64,000 nt of DNA, taken from assembly GCF_023015625.1 (NCBI RefSeq), contig NZ_JALKAH010000003.1:535882-599881 (forward strand), read 5' to 3'. The position numbers and the translations under genes are program-made. Positions 40,578 through 49,479 of this stretch are shown here, piece by piece. Source of the stretch: Yoonia sp. F2084L (GTDB lineage Bacteria > Pseudomonadota > Alphaproteobacteria > Rhodobacterales > Rhodobacteraceae). Below the pieces are notes generated by a model that was not told the DNA's origin, made no database searches, and saw only the letters and a list, made by a program, of their open reading frames with translations. The stretch's first letter is position 1, and each line of letters begins with the position of its first letter.

Positions 40578-42236
40578 TTAGGCTCGTCCGGTCCCAATCC
40601 GGCGGCACAGCAAGATCACAGGGATCAAGCCAATCGCGACGATCACCAGACTGGGCACCGCAGCACCTTCAAGCCGCTCGTCGGAGGCCAGCCGGTAAGC
40701 CTGCACAGCCAGCGTGTCATAGTTGAAAGGCCGCATGATCAAGGTGGCTGGTAATTCTTTCATCACATCAACGAAGACGATCAAACCGGCGGTCAGAAGG
40801 CTGGTCCGTAGCAAGGGCATATGCACCCGCCGCACCAGCCCGGGCATATCCTGACCCAGCGTGCGCGCCGCGGCGTCCATATTGGGGCCAACGGTGGCGA
40901 TCCCGCCTTCGTATGCGCCGATGGCCGCTGCAAGAAAACGGATCAGATAGGCTGAGATCAGCAGCCAGATCGACCCGGTGAATAGCAATCCGGTCGAGAT
41001 ATCGAAGGTCGCACGCATCCATGCATCCAACGCGTTATCAAAGGCCGCGAAGGGTACCAGCAGGCCAACAGCGATCACGCCCCCCGGAACCGCATAGCCG
41101 ATACGTGCCAGATAAAGCGACGTTCCGGTCAGCCGATTGGCACGCACGCGGTGCAATGTGCCCAGGATCAGCGCGGCCAGCACTGTGATCCCTGCGGCAA
41201 TACTGGCCAGCATCAGCGAATTGCGGATGAACCCCAGATAGCGCGGGCTGAGCAGGTCTTGCTCAGAGCCAAGCGCCATCACACTAAGCGCCACCACAGG
41301 AAGTACGACGCCCAGCAAAATCGGCGTCAGGCAAAAGAGGGCCGCGCCGATCTTTTGCCCACTCGTGAGAACCAGCCGCTGCATCGGCGCATTGCGCCGT
41401 CCGTTGGCATATTTGGCACCACCCCTGCTGGCGCGTTCCAGCATGGCGAGAAGTAGCGCAAAGCTCAGCAGACCCAGTGCCAGTTGTGCGGCGGCGGCGC
41501 GGTCAGCCATTGTGAACCAGCTTTGGTAAATCCCAACGGCAAAGGTCTGTACGCCAAAATAGGCGACCGTGCCGAAGTCTGCGATCGTTTCCATTGCGAC
41601 AAGCATGACACCGGATGCAATAGCCGGGCGCGCCATCGGCATCGAGACATGCAAGAAGGCTTTGAAGGGCGAACGGCCCAAGACTCTTGCCGCCAAAAAC
41701 GTGCTGGCGCCTTGGGCGGCAAAGGCGGCGCGCGCAAGCAAATAGACATAGGGGTACAGCACCAGCGTCAACATCAGCACCGCCCCGCCCAGTGATCGGA
41801 TTTCGGGGAACCAATAGTCCCGCGGCCCCCAGCCCGTTATGTCCCGCAACAATGTCTGAACAATGCCGGGATGATCCAGAATATGCGTGTAGCCATAGGC
41901 CAGCACATAGGCCGGGAAGGCCAGCGGCAGGGCCAGTGCGATCTCCATCCAGCGCCGTCCGGGGAAATCGGTCATGGTCACCAGCCACGCAGCCCCGGTG
42001 CCGATAATGGTGCTGCCCAGCATCACAAAGGCGACAAGTACGATCGTCGTCAGCGTATAGCGCACCAGTACGGTCTCGGCGAGATGGGCCAGCGTGTCGA
42101 ATGACCCCGATGCTGCCGCCGCGAGTACCCCAAGATAGGGGATCACGCAGATGGCTGTCACAAAGATCGCGACCCCGGTAAAGCCGGAGCTTAACCTTGA
42201 GCGCCTGATCTTGCCTGAGGTGGGTTGTGGTTCCAT
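40578..42236 (-). CDS. Iron(III)-type ABC transporter permease, double-length
   Basis: A 552-residue inner-membrane permease with two homologous six-span halves, as in FbpB/ThiP-type iron or thiamine importers. The cytoplasmic EAA-like loops are in FLAARVLGRSPFKAFLHVSMP and DAAARTLGQDMPGLVRRVHMP. I choose ATG 42236 because AGGTGG is five bases upstream; the GTG at 42245 overlaps that site. No binding protein or ATPase gene is next to it, so the partners must lie elsewhere. Confidence 0.87.
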   Translation of the reverse strand: MEPQPTSGKIRRSRLSSGFTGVAIFVTAICVIPYLGVLAAAASGSFDTLAHLAETVLVRYTLTTIVLVAFVMLGSTIIGTGAAWLVTMTDFPGRRWMEIALALPLAFPAYVLAYGYTHILDHPGIVQTLLRDITGWGPRDYWFPEIRSLGGAVLMLTLVLYPYVYLLARAAFAAQGASTFLAARVLGRSPFKAFLHVSMPMARPAIASGVMLVAMETIADFGTVAYFGVQTFAVGIYQSWFTMADRAAAAQLALGLLSFALLLAMLERASRGGAKYANGRRNAPMQRLVLTSGQKIGAALFCLTPILLGVVLPVVALSVMALGSEQDLLSPRYLGFIRNSLMLASIAAGITVLAALILGTLHRVRANRLTGTSLYLARIGYAVPGGVIAVGLLVPFAAFDNALDAWMRATFDISTGLLFTGSIWLLISAYLIRFLAAAIGAYEGGIATVGPNMDAAARTLGQDMPGLVRRVHMPLLRTSLLTAGLIVFVDVMKELPATLIMRPFNYDTLAVQAYRLASDERLEGAAVPSLVIVAIGLIPVILLCRRIGTGRA

Positions 42237-42407
42237 GCCCGCCACCTAATCCAAAGGCGCACCAATGGGCAAGTTGGCTTTAACCGGGCTGCGTCCTTAA
42301 CCCGCATGTGCTGCGATGGGACCTTACGCAGATGTGTATGGTGTATCTGTTCGCAAGATGATTGTATGCCGCCGAACGCGATTATGCTTCTTGGGATGGA
42401 CATACCG

Positions 42408-43127
42408 ATGCGCATTATGATGGCTGCCCTTGCTTTGGCCTTGCTCCCGTTTGTGGTTGCGGCGCAGGACATGACTGAAGATCAGATCAAGCAACTGGCG
42501 CTTGAGGCTATTCTGGAGAACCCGCAGATCATCATGGAAGCGGTTGCGATCCTGAATGAGCGGCGCGATCAGGAACGGGCGATCGCGCAGGCGCAGGTTT
42601 TGCAGCAGCAGCGTGATTTTCTTGAAAACGACCCTAACGCGCCGGTGATCGGGAATACCGAAGGTGATGCGGTTATCGTTGAGTTCTTTGACTACAACTG
42701 CCCGTACTGCAAACGCGCGGCGGCTGATGTGAAGGCGCTTTTGGCGGCGGATGATGAGGTTCGTGTCGTTTACCGGGAGTGGCCTATTCTGGGTGAAGGG
42801 TCCGTTTTTGCGGCCCGTGCTGCGCTGGCCGCTCGTGCGCAAGGCAAATACGAAGAAATGCATTGGGCGTTGATGGAAATGCGCGGTCGTGCGCAGGAAG
42901 CGTCCATTCTGGCTGCGGCGCGGGACATCGGGCTCGATGTGGATCAACTCGTGGTCGATATGGAAAGCGAAGAGGTGAACGCCCACATCGAAACCTCCCG
43001 CGCGTTGGCGCAAAGCCTAGGGTTTACGGGTACTCCGGCCTTTGTGATTGGTGATGCGCTTGTGCCGGGTGCTGTGCCGCTGGCTGATTTGGAAGGCTAC
43101 CTAGCGGCGGCCCGCAACGGCGAGTGA
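42408..43127 (+). CDS. DsbA-family periplasmic thiol-disulfide oxidoreductase
   Basis: A 239-residue exported thioredoxin-fold protein. ATG 42408 gives a clean signal peptide (MRIMMAALALALLPFVVAAQ), with GGGATGG upstream; ATG 42396 is also in frame. A helical region (about 25-75) precedes the thioredoxin fold with active site CPYC (about 98-101) in FDYNCPYCKRAAADVK and the cis-Pro loop FTGTPAFVIGDALVPG. It lies 70 bases upstream of the copper promoter, so a role in cuproprotein maturation is possible but unproven. Confidence 0.88.
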   Translation: MRIMMAALALALLPFVVAAQDMTEDQIKQLALEAILENPQIIMEAVAILNERRDQERAIAQAQVLQQQRDFLENDPNAPVIGNTEGDAVIVEFFDYNCPYCKRAAADVKALLAADDEVRVVYREWPILGEGSVFAARAALAARAQGKYEEMHWALMEMRGRAQEASILAAARDIGLDVDQLVVDMESEEVNAHIETSRALAQSLGFTGTPAFVIGDALVPGAVPLADLEGYLAAARNGE

Positions 43128-43140
43128 CCCAACTAAGCAC

Positions 43141-43171
43141 TTGACCTTCCAGTTAGTGGAAGCCCCATAGT
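43141..43171 (+). promoter_or_regulatory. CueR/MerR-type promoter of copA
   Basis: TTGACC (43141-43146) and CATAGT (43166-43171) are 19 bp apart, the over-long spacer typical of MerR-family activation. The spacer holds the perfect dyad CTTCCA-GTTAG-TGGAAG (43146-43162), close to known CueR sites. It drives copA and cueR. Confidence 0.88.
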
Positions 43172-43198
43172 AGTGTTGAACCGCTTGGGAATCTTCCG

Positions 43199-45658
43199 AT
43201 GGCATTGCATGATATCAAACTGCACCTGACAGGTCTGTCCTGCGGATCCTGCGTTGGACGGGCGGAACGGGCGCTGCAAGGCGTGCCGGGGGTGCAGGAT
43301 GTGGCGGTCAATCTTGCGAATGAAACTGCGGCGGTACGGTTTGATGATCCTGCAGAATTGTCTGACATCACCGGCGCTCTTTTGCAGGCGGGGTATCCTG
43401 CCCAAGAAGAGCAGATCGTGTTGCACATTGCCAATATGAGTTGTGCGTCCTGCGTCGGGCGGGTTGAACGCGCCTTGGCAGATGCGCCCGGAGTGAAAGA
43501 AGTCGCTGTGAACTTGGCAAGTGAAAAGGCAAAAGTCACTTATATCGTGGGTATGACCACGCCTGACGGCGTCGCGGCTGCGGCAACTGACGCGGGATAT
43601 CCCGCACAGGTCCCTGACCGTAACGCGACGGTTTCAGATCGGAAGGACGCCGAGGCACTTGAACTCAAACGCGACCTGACCATTGCTGCGGTCTTGACTG
43701 CGCCGGTTTTTGCCATTGAGATGGGCGGCCACTTTGTGCCGGGCGTGCACGCGCTTATTCATCAAACCATCGGGATGCAGGCCAGTTGGGTCCTGCAATT
43801 TGTGCTTGTCACGCTGGTTCTGGCATGGCCGGGCCGTGGGTTCTTTGCAAAGGGTCTACCTGCACTTTTTAAGGCGGCCCCGGATATGAATGCGCTGGTG
43901 GCGATGGGTACGGGTGCGGCTTGGGTCTTTTCCACGGTCGCAACATTCCTGCCGGGTATTTTGCCGCAAGGGACGCGTGCTGTGTATTTTGAGGCCGCAG
44001 CGGTGATTGTGACCCTGATCCTTTTGGGCCGCTATCTTGAGGCGCGTGCGAAAGGCCGCACAGGGCAGGCCATCCGCAAGCTGGTCGGATTGCAGCCGCA
44101 AACGGCAACGGTCGTGAAAGATGGCATAGCGACGATGACACCTATCGTGCAAATCACCACCGGAGACATTATCCGCGTGCATCCGGGTGAGCGGATTGCG
44201 CTTGATGGGGTGGTGGCCGAGGGCCGCTCATACGTGGATGAAAGCATGATCAGCGGTGAGCCGGTGCCAGTTGAAAAAGCCCCGGGTGCAGCGGTGATTG
44301 GCGGGACGGTGAATGGGGCTGGGAGCCTAAGCTTCGAAGTGACCAAGACCGGTGATGCAACAATGCTGGCGCAGATCATCCGCATGGTGGAAGACGCGCA
44401 AGGCGCGAAGCTACCAATCCAGGACCTTGTGAATAAGATTACCCTTTGGTTCGTTCCCGCGGTGATCTTGGTGGCTGCGCTGACCGTAATCATGTGGTTG
44501 GTTCTTGGTCCTGATCCCGCGCTCAGCTACGCCTTGGTTGCTGGCGTCGCCGTATTAATCGTGGCTTGTCCCTGCGCGATGGGCTTGGCAACGCCAACCT
44601 CCATCATGGTCGGCACTGGCCGCGCTGCTGAAATGGGCGTCTTGTTCCGCAAGGGTGACGCGCTGCAAGCGTTGCAGAACGTAAGGGTTGTGGCCTTTGA
44701 CAAGACGGGCACGCTGACGGCGGGACGGCCCGAACTGACCGCGCTTCATGTCACGGATGATTTTGAAGCAGACAGCGTGCTACAAATGGTCGCCAGTGTT
44801 GAAGCACTATCAGAGCACCCCATCGCCGCGGCCATCGTGCGGGCGGCAGAAAACCGGGGCTTGGGTTTGCAGGACCCGCGTGACTTCACCACGGAAACCG
44901 GCTTTGGCGTGTCTGCGATGCTGGACGGGCGTCACATACGCATCGGCGCAGACCGGTTTATGCGCGACTGCGGGATTGACACCAAGGTATTGACCCAACA
45001 GGCAGATAAGATCGCGACCGAAGGCCAGACCCCGATCTATGCCGCGATTGATGGCCAACTTGCGTGTCTGATTGGTGTTTCTGATCCTATTAAGCCTGAG
45101 GCTCCCCAAGCGGTGAACGCCTTGCGCAAAATGGGACTGCGGGTTGCGATGATGACGGGCGACAATGCGGGAACCGCCAACGCAATCGCCGCGCAATTGG
45201 GTATTGATCTGGTCGTGGCCGAGGTCTTGCCTGATGGCAAGGTTGCAGCATTGGACACACTGCAAGCTACAGGAGACAAGGTTGTTTTTATCGGCGACGG
45301 GATCAACGACGCGCCCGCATTGGCGACCGCAGATGTTGGCATTGCCATCGGCACCGGCACCGATATCGCCATTGAAAGCGCAGATGTGGTATTGATGTCG
45401 GGCGATATCACCGGGGTGGTGAACGCCTTTGACATCAGCAGGCGCACGATGCGCAACATCCGGCAAAACCTGTTTTGGGCCTTTGCTTATAACACGGCAC
45501 TTATCCCTGTTGCGGCTGGTGTCTTGTATGTCTTTGGCGGTCCGCTCCTGTCACCCATGATCGCGGCAGGGGCGATGGCGCTGTCGAGTGTCTTTGTTCT
45601 GTCAAACGCCTTGCGGTTGAGATGGGTCACACCAGCAACGAAAGGTGAAATGGCATGA
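43199..45658 (+). CDS. copA: Copper-exporting P1B-type ATPase
   Basis: An 819-residue inner-membrane Cu(I) exporter. There are two N-terminal heavy-metal-associated domains, each with CxxC (LSCGSCVGRAERAL, MSCASCVGRVERAL), then eight membrane spans, the actuator motif DESMISGEPVPVEK, the metal-site CPC in IVACPCAMGLATPTS, the phosphorylated Asp in AFDKTGTLTAG, SEHPIAAAIV and FIGDGINDAPALATADVGIA. It is preceded by a CueR-type promoter and overlaps cueR. Confidence 0.95.
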   Translation: MALHDIKLHLTGLSCGSCVGRAERALQGVPGVQDVAVNLANETAAVRFDDPAELSDITGALLQAGYPAQEEQIVLHIANMSCASCVGRVERALADAPGVKEVAVNLASEKAKVTYIVGMTTPDGVAAAATDAGYPAQVPDRNATVSDRKDAEALELKRDLTIAAVLTAPVFAIEMGGHFVPGVHALIHQTIGMQASWVLQFVLVTLVLAWPGRGFFAKGLPALFKAAPDMNALVAMGTGAAWVFSTVATFLPGILPQGTRAVYFEAAAVIVTLILLGRYLEARAKGRTGQAIRKLVGLQPQTATVVKDGIATMTPIVQITTGDIIRVHPGERIALDGVVAEGRSYVDESMISGEPVPVEKAPGAAVIGGTVNGAGSLSFEVTKTGDATMLAQIIRMVEDAQGAKLPIQDLVNKITLWFVPAVILVAALTVIMWLVLGPDPALSYALVAGVAVLIVACPCAMGLATPTSIMVGTGRAAEMGVLFRKGDALQALQNVRVVAFDKTGTLTAGRPELTALHVTDDFEADSVLQMVASVEALSEHPIAAAIVRAAENRGLGLQDPRDFTTETGFGVSAMLDGRHIRIGADRFMRDCGIDTKVLTQQADKIATEGQTPIYAAIDGQLACLIGVSDPIKPEAPQAVNALRKMGLRVAMMTGDNAGTANAIAAQLGIDLVVAEVLPDGKVAALDTLQATGDKVVFIGDGINDAPALATADVGIAIGTGTDIAIESADVVLMSGDITGVVNAFDISRRTMRNIRQNLFWAFAYNTALIPVAAGVLYVFGGPLLSPMIAAGAMALSSVFVLSNALRLRWVTPATKGEMA

Positions 45659-46044
45659 ATATCGGCGAAGCGGCGCAGGCCGCAGGGCTTCCGGCCAAGA
45701 CGATCCGCTATTACGAAGACATTGGCCTTGTGAAGCCATTGCGCGATACCAACGGGTATCGGGCGTTTCAGGATCACGATGTGCACAAACTGACCTTCCT
45801 CGGTCGCGCCCGCGCACTTGGCTTCACCATTGAGGATTGCCGCAACCTGCTGGCTTTGTGGGAAGACACAGAACGCGCCAGTGCCGATGTGCGCGAAATC
45901 GCGAAAGAGCATCTAAACCAGATTGAGACCAAGATCGCGGATCTGGAAAGCATGCGCGATACGCTTTCGGACCTTGTGCGGGATTGTGCGGGGGATGACC
46001 GGCCGAATTGTCCGATCCTGAACAGTCTGGGCGACGTGCGATAA
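45655..46044 (+). CDS. cueR: Copper-responsive MerR-family regulator
   Basis: A 129-residue MerR-type activator: helix-turn-helix MNIGEAAQAAGLPAKTIRYYEDIGL, then a long dimerisation helix and the metal loop with C111 and C119 (CAGDDRPNC), the two-Cys CueR signature for Cu(I). Its ATG overlaps the copA stop. It should bind the 19-bp-spacer promoter upstream of copA, so the operon is self-activating in copper. Confidence 0.93.
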   Translation: MNIGEAAQAAGLPAKTIRYYEDIGLVKPLRDTNGYRAFQDHDVHKLTFLGRARALGFTIEDCRNLLALWEDTERASADVREIAKEHLNQIETKIADLESMRDTLSDLVRDCAGDDRPNCPILNSLGDVR

Positions 46045-46330
46045 CGCCATGCGCAATCGAAACCGCCAGAACAGTGCGTTGGCCGGGTGCAGCGATCAAT
46101 GCTACTGATCTGTTCGATGTCCATCCCGCACCAACACCGCACCGAGGCTTTCATCGCAATCGTCTTAGGTGGTTTCTGTCTATTCGCTGATCAGTAAGGC
46201 GTTGATTTGCACCAGCCTGACGCTGCCTGTTGTTTTCGTGGGTATCGGTCAACGCCAGAGGTGTAAGCGCCCAGGACGGACTAGAATGCGGCGGCGTTCG
46301 GGTTTGGAGCCAGCCCGAATTTCACAATGC
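46045..46330. other. Gene-free spacer between cueR and the ArsR gene
   Basis: About 285 bases with no convincing coding frame on either strand. A 32-codon open frame at 46099-46197 has no ribosome site and no recognisable product. I see no hairpin terminator after cueR. Confidence 0.5.
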
Positions 46331-46359
46331 TTGCACAAAACTATATTTCTAGTTATATG
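46331..46359 (+). promoter_or_regulatory. Promoter of the ArsR-type gene, leaderless arrangement
   Basis: TTGCAC (46331-46336) and TATATG (46354-46359) are 17 bases apart. Transcription would begin about seven bases later, on or next to the A of ATG 46366, so the message would have no leader. The imperfect repeat CTATATTTCTAGTTATATG (46341-46359) overlaps the -10 and may be the repressor site. Confidence 0.55.
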
Positions 46360-46365
46360 ACAATT

Positions 46366-46680
46366 ATGACTGACTTAACCTTCACAGCCCGCGCACTTGC
46401 CGCCCTCGGACATGAGGCCCGGCTTAAGGTGTTTCGTCTTCTGGTACGCTCAGGCGATGAAGGGCTGATCATCGGCGATATTGCCGATCATACTGGCATG
46501 CCTTTGTCCACGCTGGCACATCATCTGCGCGCGCTTGTCTCGGCAGGATTGGTTACACAAGAGCGTCGGGGGCGGGAAACCCTGAACCGCCCCGATTTTG
46601 CTACGGTGAATGCCGCCCTGTCATTTCTAACAGCCGAGTGCTGCCAGGGCGTCGCAATCGTCCGGAAGGGTGCCGCATGA
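46366..46680 (+). CDS. ArsR/SmtB-family regulator
   Basis: A 104-residue winged-helix repressor (ALAALGHEARLKVFRLLVRS, GMPLSTLAHHLRALVSAGLV). Adjacent Cys92-Cys93 near the C-terminus (AECCQG) could bind a soft metal or metalloid; no CxC is present in the recognition helix. ATG 46366 matches the start of the fold and fits a leaderless message; the in-frame ATGs at 46327 and 46357 would lie in the promoter. It precedes the permease gene by 55 bases. Confidence 0.85.
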   Translation: MTDLTFTARALAALGHEARLKVFRLLVRSGDEGLIIGDIADHTGMPLSTLAHHLRALVSAGLVTQERRGRETLNRPDFATVNAALSFLTAECCQGVAIVRKGAA

Positions 46681-46735
46681 CGAATGGGTGCATTTTTTCT
46701 TACCATAAAGAAACTATAAAACTGGATATATAGAT

Positions 46736-47788
46736 ATGTCAGAAACTACTCACGCAGCCACCGGACGCAACGGCATGCTGGTCCGCGACCTTTGGTCCGA
46801 TCATCGTGTATGGCTTTTCACCGCCGCCATTCTTGCTGTGTTGGCTGTAATTGACCCGACGCAAGCTGTGCAAAGCCTTGGCTTTACCGCCAAGGCACTG
46901 CTGGAAACGGCACCCTATCTACTCCTCTCTATCGGCCTTGCGGCCTATGCAGGTGCGACAGGTGCCGATGGTTTGATCGCGCGCGTTTTCACGGGCGCAC
47001 CGATCATCATGATTTTCGTGGCCGCCGCCTTCGGGGGTCTGTCGCCTTTCTGTTCGTGCGGAGTGATCCCATTAATCGCGGCGTTGCTTGCCATGGGTGT
47101 GCCGCTGTCGGCGGTTATGGCGTTTTGGCTGGCGTCGCCTGTTATCGACCCGTCGATGTTTGCGCTTACGGTGGGGGTGCTTGGCTTGGAATTTGCGGTG
47201 GCCAAAACGCTGGCTGCCATAGGCCTCGGCGTTTTTGGGGGCTTTGTGACACTCGCCCTCATGCGTTTGGGGGCTTTCGCGGACCCTTTGCGTGAAGGTG
47301 TGGGAAACGGCGGATGCGGGGCCTCTTCCATCAGGGACCCAAAGCCGCCTGTCTGGGCGTTCTGGCAAGATACCGAGCGGCGCGCCAAATTCCGGCGCAC
47401 GGCGGTTTCAACAACCGTATTCCTTGCCAAATGGCTTACGCTTGCTTTTGTACTTGAATCGCTGATGATCGCTTTCCTGCCAGCTGATTTCGTTGCCAGC
47501 GCGGTTGGGGGCGAAGGTCTGGGATCAATTCTGACGGCGACACTGGTGGGTGTCCCTGCCTACCTGAATGGTTATGCGGCACTGCCACTTGTTTCGGGTC
47601 TGGTGGAGCAAGGCATGGCACCCGGCGCGGGGCTTGCGTTTCTCGTGGCTGGAGGCGTGACGTCATTGCCAGCTGCCATTGCCGTTTGGGCGCTGGCGAA
47701 ACGGTCAGTCTTTGTTCTTTACGTCGCACTCGCCCTATCAGGATCGCTGGCAAGCGGGCTTCTGTTTCAGGCTTGGATTGCTTCATAA
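46736..47788 (+). CDS. PF03773-type permease (ArsP / Cu-Zn efflux family)
   Basis: A 350-residue polytopic protein with eight or more spans. The conserved SPFCSCGVIPLIAALLAMGVP segment with its CSC motif, WLASPVIDPSMFAL and GVPAYLNGYAALPLVSGLVEQG are typical of this permease family, which includes ArsP organoarsenical exporters and SO_0444-type metal exporters. The ArsR regulator upstream and the copper operon before it favour metal or metalloid efflux. A CTATA-N10-TATAG dyad (46714-46733) lies just before the ATG, and there is no clear ribosome site. Confidence 0.82.
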   Translation: MSETTHAATGRNGMLVRDLWSDHRVWLFTAAILAVLAVIDPTQAVQSLGFTAKALLETAPYLLLSIGLAAYAGATGADGLIARVFTGAPIIMIFVAAAFGGLSPFCSCGVIPLIAALLAMGVPLSAVMAFWLASPVIDPSMFALTVGVLGLEFAVAKTLAAIGLGVFGGFVTLALMRLGAFADPLREGVGNGGCGASSIRDPKPPVWAFWQDTERRAKFRRTAVSTTVFLAKWLTLAFVLESLMIAFLPADFVASAVGGEGLGSILTATLVGVPAYLNGYAALPLVSGLVEQGMAPGAGLAFLVAGGVTSLPAAIAVWALAKRSVFVLYVALALSGSLASGLLFQAWIAS

Positions 47789-47862
47789 GCGGTGTAATGG
47801 AAAGGTCCGCATTGCCAGACAAACCAGTAGTGCTTTTGTCGCTATAGGGACTAAAGTGGCTT

Positions 47863-49479
47863 ATGCGAATTCTTTTACGTGGTTTGTTGATCCTTCTAAT
47901 CCTGGCTGCGGGGCTTTGGTTCGGCGCGCGTCATGAAGCGCCTTCCAAGGCCGCGCCTGCGGTTCTGGCGGCAGACAGCAGCGAAGCACGCGGCGCCGCT
48001 GCTTTTGTTGGCGAGGACTTTGGCGGGCTCAGTATGGCAGCTTTGGAAAGCCACGCGCTTCCTTGGAAATTGGTCACCGCAGCGCTCGTGTTGAATGAAG
48101 GCGATGCCGCTGCAACATCCGTGAATGACATTTTGGCGCGGTATGGTTTTCTTGTCGATGCTCAGGTGGCGAACCTACCGGTAGGTGTCGCAGATCGGCC
48201 CAATGCTTTGCCGCTTGGCATCACACATGGCACGATTTCACCCATTGCGGGTGCGCCCGTTCAGATCGCAAATCTGGGGTGCGCTGCCTGCCATGCCGGT
48301 GTGACCTATGACGCACGCGGCATTCCTGACCCTAAAACGGCCTGGATCGGAATGCCCAATACCTCGGTCAACCTTGAGGCCTACACACTTGCCGTCTTTC
48401 GCGCCCTCAAAGCGCAAGAAAGCACGCCTGATATGTTGATGGATCAAGTAACGGCACTTTACCCTGAAACCGGTTGGCGCGAACGGCAAACCCTGCGCTG
48501 GCTCGTCTTGCCGCTGGTGCGTGATCGTTTGAACAAGATCACAGAAGACCGCCCATTGCCATTTCCCAACGGCGTGCCCGGTGCGACCAACGGGGTGGCC
48601 GCGTTGAAATATGCGCTGGGCGTCCCTTTGGCTGGCGGCGGACCGGCCGACGCCGGGATCGTTTCTATTCCCGATCTGAGCTACCGCCACTGGCGTAACG
48701 GTTTGCTGGTTGATGCTGCCTATTCCGTGCCTGATCTACCTCAGCAGGTGCCGACTACAGCAGCGGATGATACGCCCACAAAACGGGCAGAGCTTGCGGC
48801 CATCACAACGTTCTTCACCGTACCAACGATGGGCGTCCATCCCGATGCAGCACCTGATTTGTTGCCGGCGGCTGAGGACATTTTTGCCTTTCTGGGTGAC
48901 AACTACGCACCTCAACCCTTTCCCGGCGAGGTTAATGCAGCGATGGCTTTAGAAGGCCGCGCCATTTATGAGGCAGAATGCAGTACCTGCCACGGTAACT
49001 ATGCAATCGAACAAGGCACTCCGCGCCTGACGTCATTTCCGAACTGGATTGGCGAGATTGGAACTGATCCGCTCAGGGCGCAGGCGCTATCAGACGGCCT
49101 TGTTGCGGCCATTCGCACGACACCGTTCAACACGCGTATTTCAGTGAACGTCAGCGACGGCGCTTATGCGGCCCCGCCACTTGGCGGTGTCTGGGCCTCT
49201 GCCCCTTATCTGCACAATGGGTCGGTGCCGTCTATCTGGGCGCTTTTGACGCCAGAGGCACGGCCAAAGGTGTTTGAGCTTGGCGGTCATATGCTGGATT
49301 TTGATCGACTGGGGATTGCATTGGACGGGGGGCGCTATCCGACAACATACGCGCCGTTCTCAACACCCGCTTTGTTTGATACCCGTCTTCCCGGCTACAG
49401 CAATGCGGGTCACCTGTTTGGCACCCAACTTCAGGACGCCGAAAAAGAGGCTTTGATCGCCTTTCTCAAGCAGCTTTAG
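47863..49479 (+). CDS. Exported di-haem c-type cytochrome, peroxidase-like
   Basis: A 538-residue protein with an N-terminal signal anchor (LLRGLLILLILAAGLWFGA) and two haem-binding motifs, CAACH (about residue 140) and CSTCH (about 374). The C-terminal part with APPLGGVWASAPYLHNGSVPSIW resembles cytochrome domains of the MauG/CcpA-like group. The substrate is unknown. It starts 74 bases after the permease gene and is convergent with the nitroreductase-like gene, sharing TTAG as overlapping stops. Confidence 0.75.
   Translation: MRILLRGLLILLILAAGLWFGARHEAPSKAAPAVLAADSSEARGAAAFVGEDFGGLSMAALESHALPWKLVTAALVLNEGDAAATSVNDILARYGFLVDAQVANLPVGVADRPNALPLGITHGTISPIAGAPVQIANLGCAACHAGVTYDARGIPDPKTAWIGMPNTSVNLEAYTLAVFRALKAQESTPDMLMDQVTALYPETGWRERQTLRWLVLPLVRDRLNKITEDRPLPFPNGVPGATNGVAALKYALGVPLAGGGPADAGIVSIPDLSYRHWRNGLLVDAAYSVPDLPQQVPTTAADDTPTKRAELAAITTFFTVPTMGVHPDAAPDLLPAAEDIFAFLGDNYAPQPFPGEVNAAMALEGRAIYEAECSTCHGNYAIEQGTPRLTSFPNWIGEIGTDPLRAQALSDGLVAAIRTTPFNTRISVNVSDGAYAAPPLGGVWASAPYLHNGSVPSIWALLTPEARPKVFELGGHMLDFDRLGIALDGGRYPTTYAPFSTPALFDTRLPGYSNAGHLFGTQLQDAEKEALIAFLKQL

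Noticed and set aside
46099..46197. 32-codon open frame between cueR and the ArsR gene, ending in a hydrophobic stretch
   Set aside because: No Shine-Dalgarno sequence or promoter, and length within chance expectation.
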